A DNA stretch of 14,471 bases from an uncultured Allobaculum sp. (GTDB lineage Bacteria; Bacillota_I; Bacilli_A; Erysipelotrichales; Erysipelotrichaceae): NCBI GenBank assembly GCA_948467695.1, contig CAOKFJ010000013.1:1-14471 (forward strand), written 5' to 3'. Under the pieces are notes generated by a model. That model saw only the letters and a list, made by a program, of their open reading frames with translations, was not told where the DNA came from and searched no databases. A program made the position numbers and the translations under genes. Shown piece by piece: positions 7,227 to 14,274 of the stretch (position 1 is its first letter; each line of letters starts with the position of its first letter).

Positions 7227-7435
7227 GATGGAAAAGCGGAGGGCGGCACAGCGAATGGAGAACCAGGAGCCGCAGAGCTGCCATCCGCTTTGCTTATCGG
7301 AGCAGCAAGCAGCTTGCATCGCATTTTATTCAAGAGCGCCCGGGCAGGAATTGAAGCCGATTGTCGTCAGTCCGGTGATCAACTATTCCAGATTATCGCC
7401 TGCGTAATCCCTGTATGCGTTTTCTAAAGTGATCG

Positions 7436-7460
7436 GTACGGTTTTCTACGTACTTTTTTT
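7436..7460 (+). terminator. Short hairpin plus T7 run upstream of rapZ
   Basis: GTACG (7436-7440) and CGTAC (7449-7453) flank an 8-base loop and are followed by seven Ts (7454-7460). The shape is that of a small terminator, which could stop read-through or an RNA made from 7230-7430. The stem is only 5 bp and the same bases overlap the rapZ promoter region, so it could instead be an operator. Confidence 0.3.
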
Positions 7461-7468
7461 GATAGAAT
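7460..7468 (+). promoter_or_regulatory. rapZ: Extended -10 promoter of the rapZ operon
   Basis: TGA-TAGAAT (7460-7468) is an extended -10 with 5 of 6 bases matching TATAAT. No good TTGACA lies 16-18 bases upstream; only a T-rich stretch (7441-7446) is there. Transcription would start near 7475, giving a leader of about 30 bases that contains the rapZ ribosome binding site. Confidence 0.5.
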
Positions 7469-7504
7469 GATTTGAAGTCAACAGATGAGAAAGGGTGAAT
7501 ACCT

Positions 7505-8368
7505 ATGGAAAAACAGCTGGTTCTTGTTACCGGCATGTCGGGCGCAGGAAAAACGTCCGCCATGAATGCTCTTGCCGATCTTGGCTACAACTGTATCGAT
7601 AACTATCCCAAAGAACTGCTCAGCTCGCTTGAGCAGCTGATGGAGTCGGACGATCCGGCGTATGATCGCCTTGCGCTGACGGCTTCCTCGCAGGACTACG
7701 TGGATTTCATGAATTTTTTTGACGCGCTCAATCGTCCGCTTCAGGTGATTTTTGTGGACGCGAGCGATGAGGAGCTTCTGCTGCGCTATCGCTTTACGCG
7801 CCGCATGCATCCGCTTTTGATTAAAAACCAGGCTTCGACGCTCGAAGAGGCTATTGAGCTCGAACGCGATTCGTTTAAAAATCTCGAAGAGAATATGAAG
7901 GATACCCTTCATCTCGATACGACCAGACTCACGCCGCAGGCGCTGGTCAACACGCTCAAACCGTATTTCAAAAACCCGGCGCAGCCGGAGTTCGCGATAA
8001 CGTTCCAGTCGTTTGGCTTCAAGCACGGCATGCCGATGGATGCCGATGAAGTCATCGACGTACGCTTCCTGCCTAATCCGTTCTATGAGCCTGAGCTCAA
8101 GGGACTGACGGGCAATGATGAAAAAGTCTACAACTATGTCATGCAGCGCGAAGAAACACGCGAGTTCAGCAGACGCCTCAAAAACTATCTGGATTTCGTG
8201 TTCGACGCCTACCGTTCGCAGAACAAAAACCACATGATCGTCGCAATCGGCTGCACGGGCGGTCAGCATCGTTCGGTCAGCATCTGCAACTGGCTCGAAG
8301 ATCAGTACAAGGATGAATACAAAACGTATAAATTCCACCGCGATGCCGCAAAGGAGAGCGAAGCATGA
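7505..8368 (+). CDS. rapZ: RapZ/YvcJ-family P-loop nucleotide-binding protein
   Basis: The protein has 287 residues, normal for the family. The Walker A motif is GMSGAGKT (10-17). FVDASDEELLLRYRFTRRMHPL (83-104) is the conserved central segment. The C-terminal domain carries GCTGGQHRSV (249-258), the phosphate-binding signature seen in RapZ. In Escherichia coli RapZ is an RNA adaptor for GlmS control; in Bacillota (YvcJ) it is an ATP/GTPase linked to competence and its target is less clear, so I do not assign the GlmZ function here. AAGGGTG (7491-7497) with 7 bases of spacing sets the start. It opens the operon and its last bases overlap yvcK by 4 (ATGA), implying coupled translation. Confidence 0.95.
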   Translation: MEKQLVLVTGMSGAGKTSAMNALADLGYNCIDNYPKELLSSLEQLMESDDPAYDRLALTASSQDYVDFMNFFDALNRPLQVIFVDASDEELLLRYRFTRRMHPLLIKNQASTLEEAIELERDSFKNLEENMKDTLHLDTTRLTPQALVNTLKPYFKNPAQPEFAITFQSFGFKHGMPMDADEVIDVRFLPNPFYEPELKGLTGNDEKVYNYVMQREETREFSRRLKNYLDFVFDAYRSQNKNHMIVAIGCTGGQHRSVSICNWLEDQYKDEYKTYKFHRDAAKESEA

Positions 8369-9342
8369 AAAATGTAGTCGTGATCGGCGGAGGAACCGGT
8401 CTGTCCGCGATGATGAGCGGACTGAAGCATCTTGAAGACGTCAATCTGACTGCTGTAATCACAGTAGCGGATGACGGCGGATCCACCGGCCGCATTCGCG
8501 ACACATACAACACTCCCGCGATGGGAGATATCCGTCATGTGCTCTGCGCGATGGCGGAAGAAGAGGACGATACGCTGTTTGGCGATCTGATGAACTTTCG
8601 CTTCAGCGGATCGCGCGACATCGGCGGTCATCAGCTTGGGAACCTGATTTTTCTTGCGCTGATGGATATCACCGGCTCGTTTATGGGCGCGGTGCAGGCC
8701 ATCAGCAAAGTCCTCAAAGTGCGCGGAAACATTCTGCCCTCCACGCTCGACAACGCGATCCTTTACGCGCTGATGAAAGACGGCACGCTTGTGCGCGGCG
8801 AAAAGAATATCCCGAACACCGACAACTCGATTTCGCGCGTGTTCTATGAAGACGATATTCACGCCTATGACAAAGCCATCACTGCCATCGCGCAGGCGGA
8901 TCTGATTGTCTATGGAATCGGTTCGCTGTATACATCGATTCTGCCCAATCTGATCATCAAAGACATCTGTCGGGCGATTGCCGACTGCCCTGCGCCTAAA
9001 GTCTATTTCTGCAACGCCATGACACAGCCTGGCGAAACCGACGGTTTCTCGGCGGAAGAGCATGTGCGCGCAATCGAAAAACATACGTATAAAAATTCGG
9101 TCGACCTGCTGGTCATCAACAAGGCGCCGATTCCCGAAGATATTCTTGCGCGCTACGCCCGCCAGTCGAGCTATCCCGTGACGCTTCAGGAAGAGGATCA
9201 CACCTATAACATCCTTCGCGAAAATCTGTCCGTTGTGGACGACAACGGACGCATCCGACACGACAGCGAAGCGATTGCCCGCAGCGTGCAGACCATTCTC
9301 AACACGCTCGATAAGGAAAAAAGAAATGTCGTTTTCAAGTGA
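8365..9342 (+). CDS. yvcK: YvcK/CofD-like gluconeogenesis and cell-wall factor
   Basis: The protein has 325 residues. It carries GGGTGLS (8-14) near the N-terminus, ADDGGSTGRIRD (35-46), and GHQLGNL (88-94), all hallmarks of the YvcK/CofD fold. It lacks evidence for F420 chemistry; in Bacillota YvcK binds UDP-GlcNAc, supports growth on gluconeogenic carbon and helps place cell-wall synthases. AAGGAG (8351-8356) inside the end of rapZ with 8 bases of spacing gives the start. It lies between rapZ and whiA, the standard Gram-positive order, and overlaps whiA by 17 bases. Confidence 0.95.
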   Translation: MKNVVVIGGGTGLSAMMSGLKHLEDVNLTAVITVADDGGSTGRIRDTYNTPAMGDIRHVLCAMAEEEDDTLFGDLMNFRFSGSRDIGGHQLGNLIFLALMDITGSFMGAVQAISKVLKVRGNILPSTLDNAILYALMKDGTLVRGEKNIPNTDNSISRVFYEDDIHAYDKAITAIAQADLIVYGIGSLYTSILPNLIIKDICRAIADCPAPKVYFCNAMTQPGETDGFSAEEHVRAIEKHTYKNSVDLLVINKAPIPEDILARYARQSSYPVTLQEEDHTYNILRENLSVVDDNGRIRHDSEAIARSVQTILNTLDKEKRNVVFK

Positions 9343-10309
9343 AGTCAAATCGGAAATGAGCAAGCTCGAGTTTGACAGTCCGCAGTCCCGTGCGATGCTT
9401 AGTGCGCTGTTTCTGTCGCGCGCATCGCTCAACTGGAACATCAGCGGTACATGGCTGTCGTTTCAGACCGAGAATGCCTCGATCGCCAAGCTCGTTTTCC
9501 GTTTGTTAAAAAATGAATATAAAGTCGATATTCAGCTTTCGTCCATTCGAAAGATGAATCTCAAGAAAAACAACATCTACCGTCTGACCATTCGCGAGCA
9601 GGCTTCCGAGATTCTGGAAAGTCTTGGCATTCTGCGCGAAGGGGGACTGTACAATGTGCCGCCCTATACGATGGTGCGTTCGGAGAAAAACGCGCGCGCT
9701 TTCCTGCAGGGACTTTTTCTTGCCGCCGGTTCCATCAACCATCCCAAGACCACCAACTACCATCTGGAAATGAACCTGCCATCGCAGGAACTCGCCGATC
9801 TGACGATCAAGCTGATGAACCGTTTTCACATTCCCGCCAAAATGACCAGACGCAAAGCGGGCTATGTGGTCTACACCAAAGCCGGCGACAAGATCGCTGA
9901 TTTTCTGCGCCTGCTTGGCGCGAGCCAGTCGCTGTTTGAATTTGAGGGCATGCGCATTCAGCGCGACTACTTCAACCAGCTCACGCGACTGGACAACTGT
10001 GAAGTTGCCAACGAAATGAAAACCCAGAAAGCCGCCGGAGATCAGCTCGAATGGATCGCGCTGATTGAAGAGAGCGGTCAGCAGGTTTCCGAAAAAGTGC
10101 GTCATGTCATGGAAGCGCGAAAGCAGAATTCCGAAGCTTCAACGGTCGAACTATGCGCGATTGTTGAAGAGATGTATGGAGAAAGCATCTCCAAGTCGGG
10201 CATGAAGCACCGCATCGCCAAGATCAAGGAACTCGGCGTGGAACTGCAGAAGAAAAAAGAAGCGCAGAACACGCCAGAAGAGGAAGAGTCCGAAACGGAG
10301 AACGACTGA
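9326..10309 (+). CDS. whiA: WhiA DNA-binding protein with LAGLIDADG-like and helix-turn-helix domains
   Basis: The protein has 327 residues. The N-terminal half has the degenerate homing-endonuclease fold, with FLQGLFLAAGSINHP (126-140) as the LAGLIDADG-like helix. The C-terminal part (about 225-305) has the WhiA helix-turn-helix, including VELCAIVEEMYGESISKSGMKH split over 274-295. In Actinobacteria WhiA controls sporulation; in Bacillota it affects cell division and chromosome segregation. The ATG at 9326 is chosen over an in-frame ATG at 9233 because AAGGA at 9313-9317 lies 8 bases upstream and family proteins start with a similar MSFSSEVK stretch. The tail (310-327) is acidic and probably disordered. 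It overlaps the end of yvcK and its stop shares one base with the next ATG. Confidence 0.95.
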   Translation: MSFSSEVKSEMSKLEFDSPQSRAMLSALFLSRASLNWNISGTWLSFQTENASIAKLVFRLLKNEYKVDIQLSSIRKMNLKKNNIYRLTIREQASEILESLGILREGGLYNVPPYTMVRSEKNARAFLQGLFLAAGSINHPKTTNYHLEMNLPSQELADLTIKLMNRFHIPAKMTRRKAGYVVYTKAGDKIADFLRLLGASQSLFEFEGMRIQRDYFNQLTRLDNCEVANEMKTQKAAGDQLEWIALIEESGQQVSEKVRHVMEARKQNSEASTVELCAIVEEMYGESISKSGMKHRIAKIKELGVELQKKKEAQNTPEEEESETEND

Positions 10310-10908
10310 TGAACACTCCGAAAGACACAATCAGCGCATCAGACACTGATTATCGAAAAAAACGCCTGGATGCTGCAGCCAGAAAAGCATTTTTTGCTGC
10401 GGGAGCCATGTTTCTTCTTGCGGGATGCTCGCAGAATATTTCGCTGACCAACCAGACTTTCGTTCTGGAACTTGGAACGGATGTGTATGCCAATCCCGCG
10501 CTCTATCTTGAACATCCCGAATCGGTAAAACTGGACCGCTTGAGCGTCGAACCCGATTCGCCGGGAATTACGCTAAGCGACAACCGGTTTGTCACGGTCG
10601 GACTCGATTATCTGACTGTAGGCGAATATGATTTTCATATTCGCGAAAAGAACGATACGGTGCCTTTTGTCATCAAAATCAAAGACACCAAAGCGCCTTC
10701 GCTCAAACGCGCGCCTGCAGAGATGACATTCACCTATGGACAGGACGTCAACTGGGACGAAGTCTATGGCGCAAGCGATCTTTCCGGTGTCTATTATGAA
10801 GCGCCTTCGGATCTGACAATGAATACCGAAGAGCGCGATGTAACGATTAAAATACGCGACCGCTTCGGCAACGCGATCATGCAGCCTCTGCACGTCAAAG
10901 TTCAGTAG
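10309..10908 (+). CDS. Lipoprotein with C-terminal Ig-like (DUF5011-like) domain
   Basis: The protein has 199 residues. An unusually long polar N-region (1-25, with RKKR at 16-19) leads into a hydrophobic stretch and the lipobox LLAGC (36-40), so C40 is the likely lipidated residue and the protein would sit on the outer face of the membrane. Residues 120-199 resemble DUF5011/HYR-type beta-sandwich repeats: DTKAPSLKRAPAEMTFTYGQ, a central GASDLSG, and a final IRDRFGNAIMQPLHVKV. Such domains are common in surface adhesive proteins. GGAG (10297-10300) with 8 bases of spacing supports the start, and TGATG joins it to whiA. Its place behind whiA suggests an envelope role but no specific function can be claimed. 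Confidence 0.75.
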   Translation: MNTPKDTISASDTDYRKKRLDAAARKAFFAAGAMFLLAGCSQNISLTNQTFVLELGTDVYANPALYLEHPESVKLDRLSVEPDSPGITLSDNRFVTVGLDYLTVGEYDFHIREKNDTVPFVIKIKDTKAPSLKRAPAEMTFTYGQDVNWDEVYGASDLSGVYYEAPSDLTMNTEERDVTIKIRDRFGNAIMQPLHVKVQ

Positions 10909-10970
10909 ACGCATGGTTTGCTGCGCGGTGGTATGCGGTATACAGAACATTCAGAAATTGAGGTGACAGG

Positions 10971-11330
10971 ATGAAAAAAGCGGACAAGATTCTCATTGTA
11001 TTTCTGCTTGCGGCATCTGTCCTGCTTCTCCTGCCGCTTTTTGGCCGTACAGAACAGGGACAGTACGCGATCGTTCGCGTGCGCAATGAAGAAAAAATGC
11101 GCCTTCCGCTCAATCAGGATGGCGAGTACACCGTCCAGGGTACGCTTGGCGATGTGCATATTGTCGTCAACGACGGAAAAGCGGCAGTCACGCAGGAGAA
11201 TTCGCCGCACCACTACTGCTCCAAGCAGGGATATGTGGACAGTCCGGCAGTGCCGATTGTCTGTCTGCCCAACGAAACGGTAGTGACCATTGAGGGCGGT
11301 TCGAGTCTGGAGGATACGGTGATTCAATGA
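10971..11330 (+). CDS. NusG domain II-containing membrane-anchored protein
   Basis: The protein has 119 residues. One hydrophobic segment (7-24) anchors it, with the rest outside the membrane. Residues about 30-112 match the NusG_II family: QYAIVRVRNEEK, then HHYCSKQGYVDSPAVPIVCLPNE split over 80-102, with C83 and C98. Relatives often carry an additional cysteine a few residues before C83; here that position is His, so only one disulfide or metal pair is possible. Despite the name it lacks the NusG N-terminal transcription domain. GAGGTG (10960-10965) with 5 bases of spacing sets the start. It overlaps the Gx-family gene by 4 bases (ATGA), a pairing common in Bacillota and often near redox or quinone genes. 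Confidence 0.85.
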   Translation: MKKADKILIVFLLAASVLLLLPLFGRTEQGQYAIVRVRNEEKMRLPLNQDGEYTVQGTLGDVHIVVNDGKAAVTQENSPHHYCSKQGYVDSPAVPIVCLPNETVVTIEGGSSLEDTVIQ

Positions 11331-11839
11331 CAAAAGGCATTCATAAAATTACAGCGCTCTCCCTGCTCGTTGCCGCCGGCATTCTGATGCAGATTGTCGA
11401 GTCGTTTTTCCCGATCGTCATGGTCATTCCCGGCTATAAAATCGGTCTCGCCAATATCGCCGGTCTGTATGCGCTCTATGCATGGGGACCGAAGGAAATG
11501 ACAGTCGTCACGGGTCTTCGCGTGTTTATCGCCGCGCTGGCGACAGGTACGCTTTTTTCCGTCAGCTTTATATTGTCGCTGACCGGATGCACGCTTTCCA
11601 TCATTACCATGACGCTTGCCAAACGCTGCGGATGGTTTTCCATTTACGGAGTAAGCACCGCCGGCGCGGCAAGCCATACACTTGGACAGATCATCGCGAT
11701 CTGTTTTATCTACCAGCAGTTTTTCATGGGGCTGTTTCTGCCTGCGCTCACGGCGCTTTCCGTGGTATCGGGGCTTTGCATCGCCTGGCTTACCGCAAAA
11801 CTGCTTCGCCGCTTAAGCCCTAAAACAAAACTTGCCTGA
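11327..11839 (+). CDS. Gx-family membrane protein (heptaprenyl diphosphate synthase component I-like)
   Basis: The protein has 170 residues, nearly all hydrophobic, with about five membrane segments. MVIPGYKIGLANIAGLYALY (32-51) and TGLRVFIAALATGTLFSVSF (62-81) are typical of the PF07456 family, named heptaprenyl diphosphate synthase component I but resembling ECF-type substrate-binding membrane proteins. Its role as a synthase subunit is doubtful for a membrane protein of this shape; a transporter role is equally plausible. GGAGGA (11309-11314) sits 12 bases upstream, rather far, so translation may depend on coupling to the NusG-II gene that it overlaps. Confidence 0.85.
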   Translation: MTKGIHKITALSLLVAAGILMQIVESFFPIVMVIPGYKIGLANIAGLYALYAWGPKEMTVVTGLRVFIAALATGTLFSVSFILSLTGCTLSIITMTLAKRCGWFSIYGVSTAGAASHTLGQIIAICFIYQQFFMGLFLPALTALSVVSGLCIAWLTAKLLRRLSPKTKLA

Positions 11840-11857
11840 ACCGGCTTGTGCGCAAAA

Positions 11858-11890
11858 TCAGCATGAGTGTTCAGATGGACACAACGCTGA
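11858..11890 (+). repeat. Imperfect hairpin after the Gx-family gene
   Basis: TCAGC (11858-11862) pairs with GCTGA (11886-11890), and GTGT (11867-11870) with ACAC (11879-11882), with unequal internal loops. No T-run follows, so it does not look like a terminator, and the operon may continue into the next gene. Confidence 0.3.
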
Positions 11891-11973
11891 GTCTTCATAG
11901 CATTTACGTTTCAAATGGAACAGACTGAATTGAACGAAGAATAGATAGGAAGAATAGACAGGAGGAAATGACA

Positions 11974-13194
11974 ATGGAAGATTTCTACGATGAGCTTTGC
12001 CGGGTCGAAGCGAAAATGCAGGATGAAGTGACGTCGTATTCTCCTTCGAGGGTTCGTTTCTTCCGCATCGTTTCAAAGATCCCGGCTTCGCAGATCAACA
12101 CCAGCCTCGCTTTGAAGGTGCTTTCCATCGCCAGACAGGTCGAACTCGATTCCATGCATCCCGATGAGGCGAATCTTGAAGCGCTCGATGCATGGATGGC
12201 AGCGCTGCTTCAGGCCAACAAAGGCGGTCTGGAGCGTCTGATGTTTGTGGACCTTGAACCCGAAGAACCGCTCGCGTCCGATCTCAAAAACCTCAAGGCT
12301 TCCGACGCGGCGTACATTCGTACTCTGCATGCCAACCGCATGAAATGGACGATTCTGTTTACGCTTCTTTGCATCACCGTTTTCGCGGTGGTGGTTATGA
12401 TCCTGGACAGACCGTTTAAATCCGCGCTGATCTGGACGATCGTGTTTATGACGATTGGATTATGGATCATTCTCTATCCCGGAAGGCTCCGTCTTCATGA
12501 ACGATATCTTCGCCGCATGCGCCATCAGGCGAAAAATGATATCGACCAGTTTCTCAACCGCATCCCGCTGCGCCGAATCACCTACCGCCCCGGATCGCTT
12601 TTCGATTTTCTGCTTCTGCAAATGCAGCGCCCGGGAAAAAGAAAAAGAATCAAAGAAAAAGAACAAGCCAAAGCACTCGCTAAACAGAAAGCCAGAGAAG
12701 AGCATGCCAGGGATGTCATGTCCCGCCAGCATGGCGATGGACAGGATGCTTTGCGCATGGATGATTTTGCCAGACTTCGCACCGGCAGCCTGGAGGTCGG
12801 GCATAAGGCTTCAAAGCGAACACCTGAAAAAGATTCTCAGCCTCTAGGCGATGACGAAATTCTCGAATCAGCAGCCGCGCTTCTTGCCAGTGCGCAAAGC
12901 ACAGCTCCCGCCAAACCAACGGTCATCCGCTCGCTTGAGAACATGCATCTTGACGATATTGTGATGGATGACGATCTATTCAGTGATGCTGGATACAATT
13001 CGAATGAGCCTGCACCTCTCATGCAGACGGCCGCAGTGGCTCAGACGGCGAATGGATCATCCAGAAATACGGGCGATTCGGCTGAAGAAAGCAGTACGCC
13101 AATGGTATCCCAAAGCGCGATGCAGTCCTCAAAAACAGCCCGGCGTCCATCGCATCGCAAAGCCGCACCAGGAAGAAAGACGGATACAAAATAG
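11974..13194 (+). CDS. Unrecognised two-TM protein with a basic, low-complexity cytosolic tail
   Basis: The protein has 406 residues and I do not recognise its family. Residues 1-120 look soluble and helical. Two hydrophobic segments (about 125-144 and 150-170) form a hairpin; flanking Arg/Lys on both sides (NRMK before, RLRLHERYLRRMRHQAK after) predict both ends in the cytosol. Residues about 218-250 are a highly charged Lys/Glu helix, perhaps a coiled coil. From about 250 onward it is low complexity, ending in a basic stretch RRPSHRKAAPGRKTDTK. Two ATGs are in frame: 11968 is only 2 bases from AGGAGG (11960-11965) while 11974 is 8 bases away, so 11974 is chosen. The 134-base gap to the Gx-family gene has no clear promoter or terminator; a strong terminator follows the gene. 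Confidence 0.8.
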   Translation: MEDFYDELCRVEAKMQDEVTSYSPSRVRFFRIVSKIPASQINTSLALKVLSIARQVELDSMHPDEANLEALDAWMAALLQANKGGLERLMFVDLEPEEPLASDLKNLKASDAAYIRTLHANRMKWTILFTLLCITVFAVVVMILDRPFKSALIWTIVFMTIGLWIILYPGRLRLHERYLRRMRHQAKNDIDQFLNRIPLRRITYRPGSLFDFLLLQMQRPGKRKRIKEKEQAKALAKQKAREEHARDVMSRQHGDGQDALRMDDFARLRTGSLEVGHKASKRTPEKDSQPLGDDEILESAAALLASAQSTAPAKPTVIRSLENMHLDDIVMDDDLFSDAGYNSNEPAPLMQTAAVAQTANGSSRNTGDSAEESSTPMVSQSAMQSSKTARRPSHRKAAPGRKTDTK

Positions 13195-13233
13195 CGCTTA
13201 TATCAAAGCGCATTGCGCAGAACACTGCGCATG
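13194..13233 (+). repeat. Tandem short GC palindromes after the two-TM gene
   Basis: GCGCTT (13194-13199) pairs with AAGCGC (13206-13211). It is followed by two copies of the self-complementary TGCGCA (13214-13219 and 13226-13231) that can also pair with each other. These lie between the stop codon and the true terminator and may cap the 3' end of the message. Confidence 0.35.
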
Positions 13234-13254
13234 GATTAAATGACGATTTCAATC

Positions 13255-13300
13255 AGCTCCTGCAGCTCTGCGCATCCACAGCGCACTGCAGGAGCTTTTT
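13255..13300 (+). terminator. Strong intrinsic terminator of the two-TM gene (and perhaps the whole operon)
   Basis: AGCTCCTGCAG (13255-13265) pairs perfectly with CTGCAGGAGCT (13286-13296). An inner TGCGC/GCGCA stem (13269-13273 with 13281-13285) extends it around a 7-base loop. Five Ts (13296-13300) follow. Confidence 0.9.
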
Positions 13301-13517
13301 CATATACGCAAACGATGGCACCAGGTTCTTTGTAAAGAGTCTTCACGCGCGCAGGCACGCAATGCGTAACGCGAGTTCATGAAACGCATTAGGAAATGCA
13401 CACGAGCATGGAGAGAAAAGCGAAACCGCATACAGGTCTATGCCTAAAGCAAGAGCGTGATTTAGAACAGAGCAAAAAAAGGGGAGAGCGGACAATCTTG
13501 TTCAATAAATTAGTAAA

Positions 13518-13546
13518 TTCACAAATTCACGAAACTTTGTTATCAT
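13518..13546 (+). promoter_or_regulatory. rex: rex promoter, possible Rex half-site in the -35
   Basis: TTCACA (13518-13523, 5 of 6) and TATCAT (13541-13546, 5 of 6) are separated by exactly 17 bases. Transcription would start near 13553, at or beside the GTG at 13554 and about 10 bases before the ATG at 13563. TTCACAA (13518-13524) equals one half of the Rex operator consensus (TTGTGAA-N4-TTCACAA), but the other half is not conserved; an ACAAA/TTTGT inverted repeat (13521-13540) spans the spacer. Autoregulation is possible, not shown. Confidence 0.55.
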
Positions 13547-13562
13547 ATACGCGGTGATACTC

Positions 13563-14210
13563 ATGAAAAATGCAAACTCTGTTCCTAAAGCGACGCTGCA
13601 AAGATATCCAGTCTATTTAAAAGCTTTGCGCAAACTCCAGAAAAACGGGGTTTCGAAAATCATGTCGCGCGAGCTGAGCAATTTCGTCGACATTGAACCG
13701 ACAACAATTCGCCGTGACTTTTCCTTTCTTGGAAACCTTGGCAAGCAGGGATACGGCTATGATGTCGATCGGCTGATTGAGATTTTCAACTCCGAACTCG
13801 GCGTCGATTTTGACGAAAAAATCATTCTTGTCGGAGCGGGCAACCTTGGCCGCGCTTTGATGAACTACAACAAGTGGGACTATGTTGTCGGCGAGGTCAC
13901 ATGCGCTTTCGATACCGATCCTGCCAAAGTGGGCAATGTATTCGGCATCGATGTCTATCCGCTTGATGAACTGGAAACTCGTATGCCCAAAGGCTGCCGC
14001 ATCGCCATTCTGACGATCTCCGAAGATGTGCAGAATACGGTCGATCGTCTGATTGCCAACGGCATCATCGGCATCGTCGACTTTACGCATCAGCACTTTC
14101 AGGTGCCGCATCATGTCGTTGTGAAAGCGGTCGATGTTGTTTCCTCGATTCAGGAACTCGTTTTTACCACCAATTCCATGGATACCGGTACAAACAGAAC
14201 CGACCAGTAG
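13563..14210 (+). CDS. rex: Redox-sensing transcriptional repressor Rex
   Basis: The protein has 215 residues. Residues 1-75 form the winged-helix DNA-binding domain, with the recognition part TTIRRDFSFLGNLGKQGYGY (47-66) nearly identical to family consensus. The Rossmann domain follows: GAGNLG (91-96) and AFDTDP (115-120), which hold NAD(H), and the domain-swap C-terminal helix VVVKAVDVVSSIQELVF (185-201). Rex dimers repress fermentation and respiration genes when NADH/NAD+ is low and release DNA when NADH rises. GGTGAT (13553-13558) gives the ATG at 13563 a weak Shine-Dalgarno; a GTG at 13554 would add three residues (MIL). The C-terminal tail TTNSMDTGTNRTDQ is probably disordered. The gene is monocistronic, with its own terminator. 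Confidence 0.95.
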   Translation: MKNANSVPKATLQRYPVYLKALRKLQKNGVSKIMSRELSNFVDIEPTTIRRDFSFLGNLGKQGYGYDVDRLIEIFNSELGVDFDEKIILVGAGNLGRALMNYNKWDYVVGEVTCAFDTDPAKVGNVFGIDVYPLDELETRMPKGCRIAILTISEDVQNTVDRLIANGIIGIVDFTHQHFQVPHHVVVKAVDVVSSIQELVFTTNSMDTGTNRTDQ

Positions 14211-14243
14211 AGCGTGGAGAAAACTATTTAGCGAAGAATACTC

Positions 14244-14274
14244 AGGGAATGCCGATGCATTCCCTTATTTTTTT
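14244..14274 (+). terminator. rex: Intrinsic terminator of rex
   Basis: AGGGAATGC (14244-14252) pairs perfectly with GCATTCCCT (14257-14265) around a CGAT tetraloop, followed by TATTTTTTT (14266-14274). It ends the rex transcript 64 bases after the stop codon. Confidence 0.93.

Larger units (their letters stand above)
7115..7504. other. Spacer between ktrA and rapZ, no supported gene
   Basis: These 390 bases hold the ktrA terminator and the rapZ promoter. Between about 7227 and 7430 there are open frames of 62-76 codons, but none has a convincing ribosome binding site or domain-like residues. I recognise no tRNA, T-box or known riboswitch. Confidence 0.55.
13195..13562. other. Spacer before rex, no supported gene
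   Basis: It contains the palindromes and terminator of the previous gene, then about 200 bases with no convincing coding frame, then the AT-rich rex promoter from about 13498. An A7-G4 stretch followed by AGAG (about 13474-13488) is purine-rich but no start codon is placed to use it as a ribosome binding site. Confidence 0.5.

Noticed and set aside
7197..7427. Small protein genes of 62-76 codons in the ktrA-rapZ spacer
   Set aside because: Starts lie in or next to the ktrA terminator hairpin, lack a convincing ribosome binding site, and the residues show no recognisable pattern.
11930..11958. Promoter TTGAAC-17-AATAGA before the two-TM gene
   Set aside because: The -10 is poor and the transcript would begin inside or after the AGGAGG ribosome binding site.
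13301..13497. Possible small RNA or coding frame between the terminator and the rex promoter
   Set aside because: No promoter, paired terminator, start with ribosome binding site or known RNA motif could be found.
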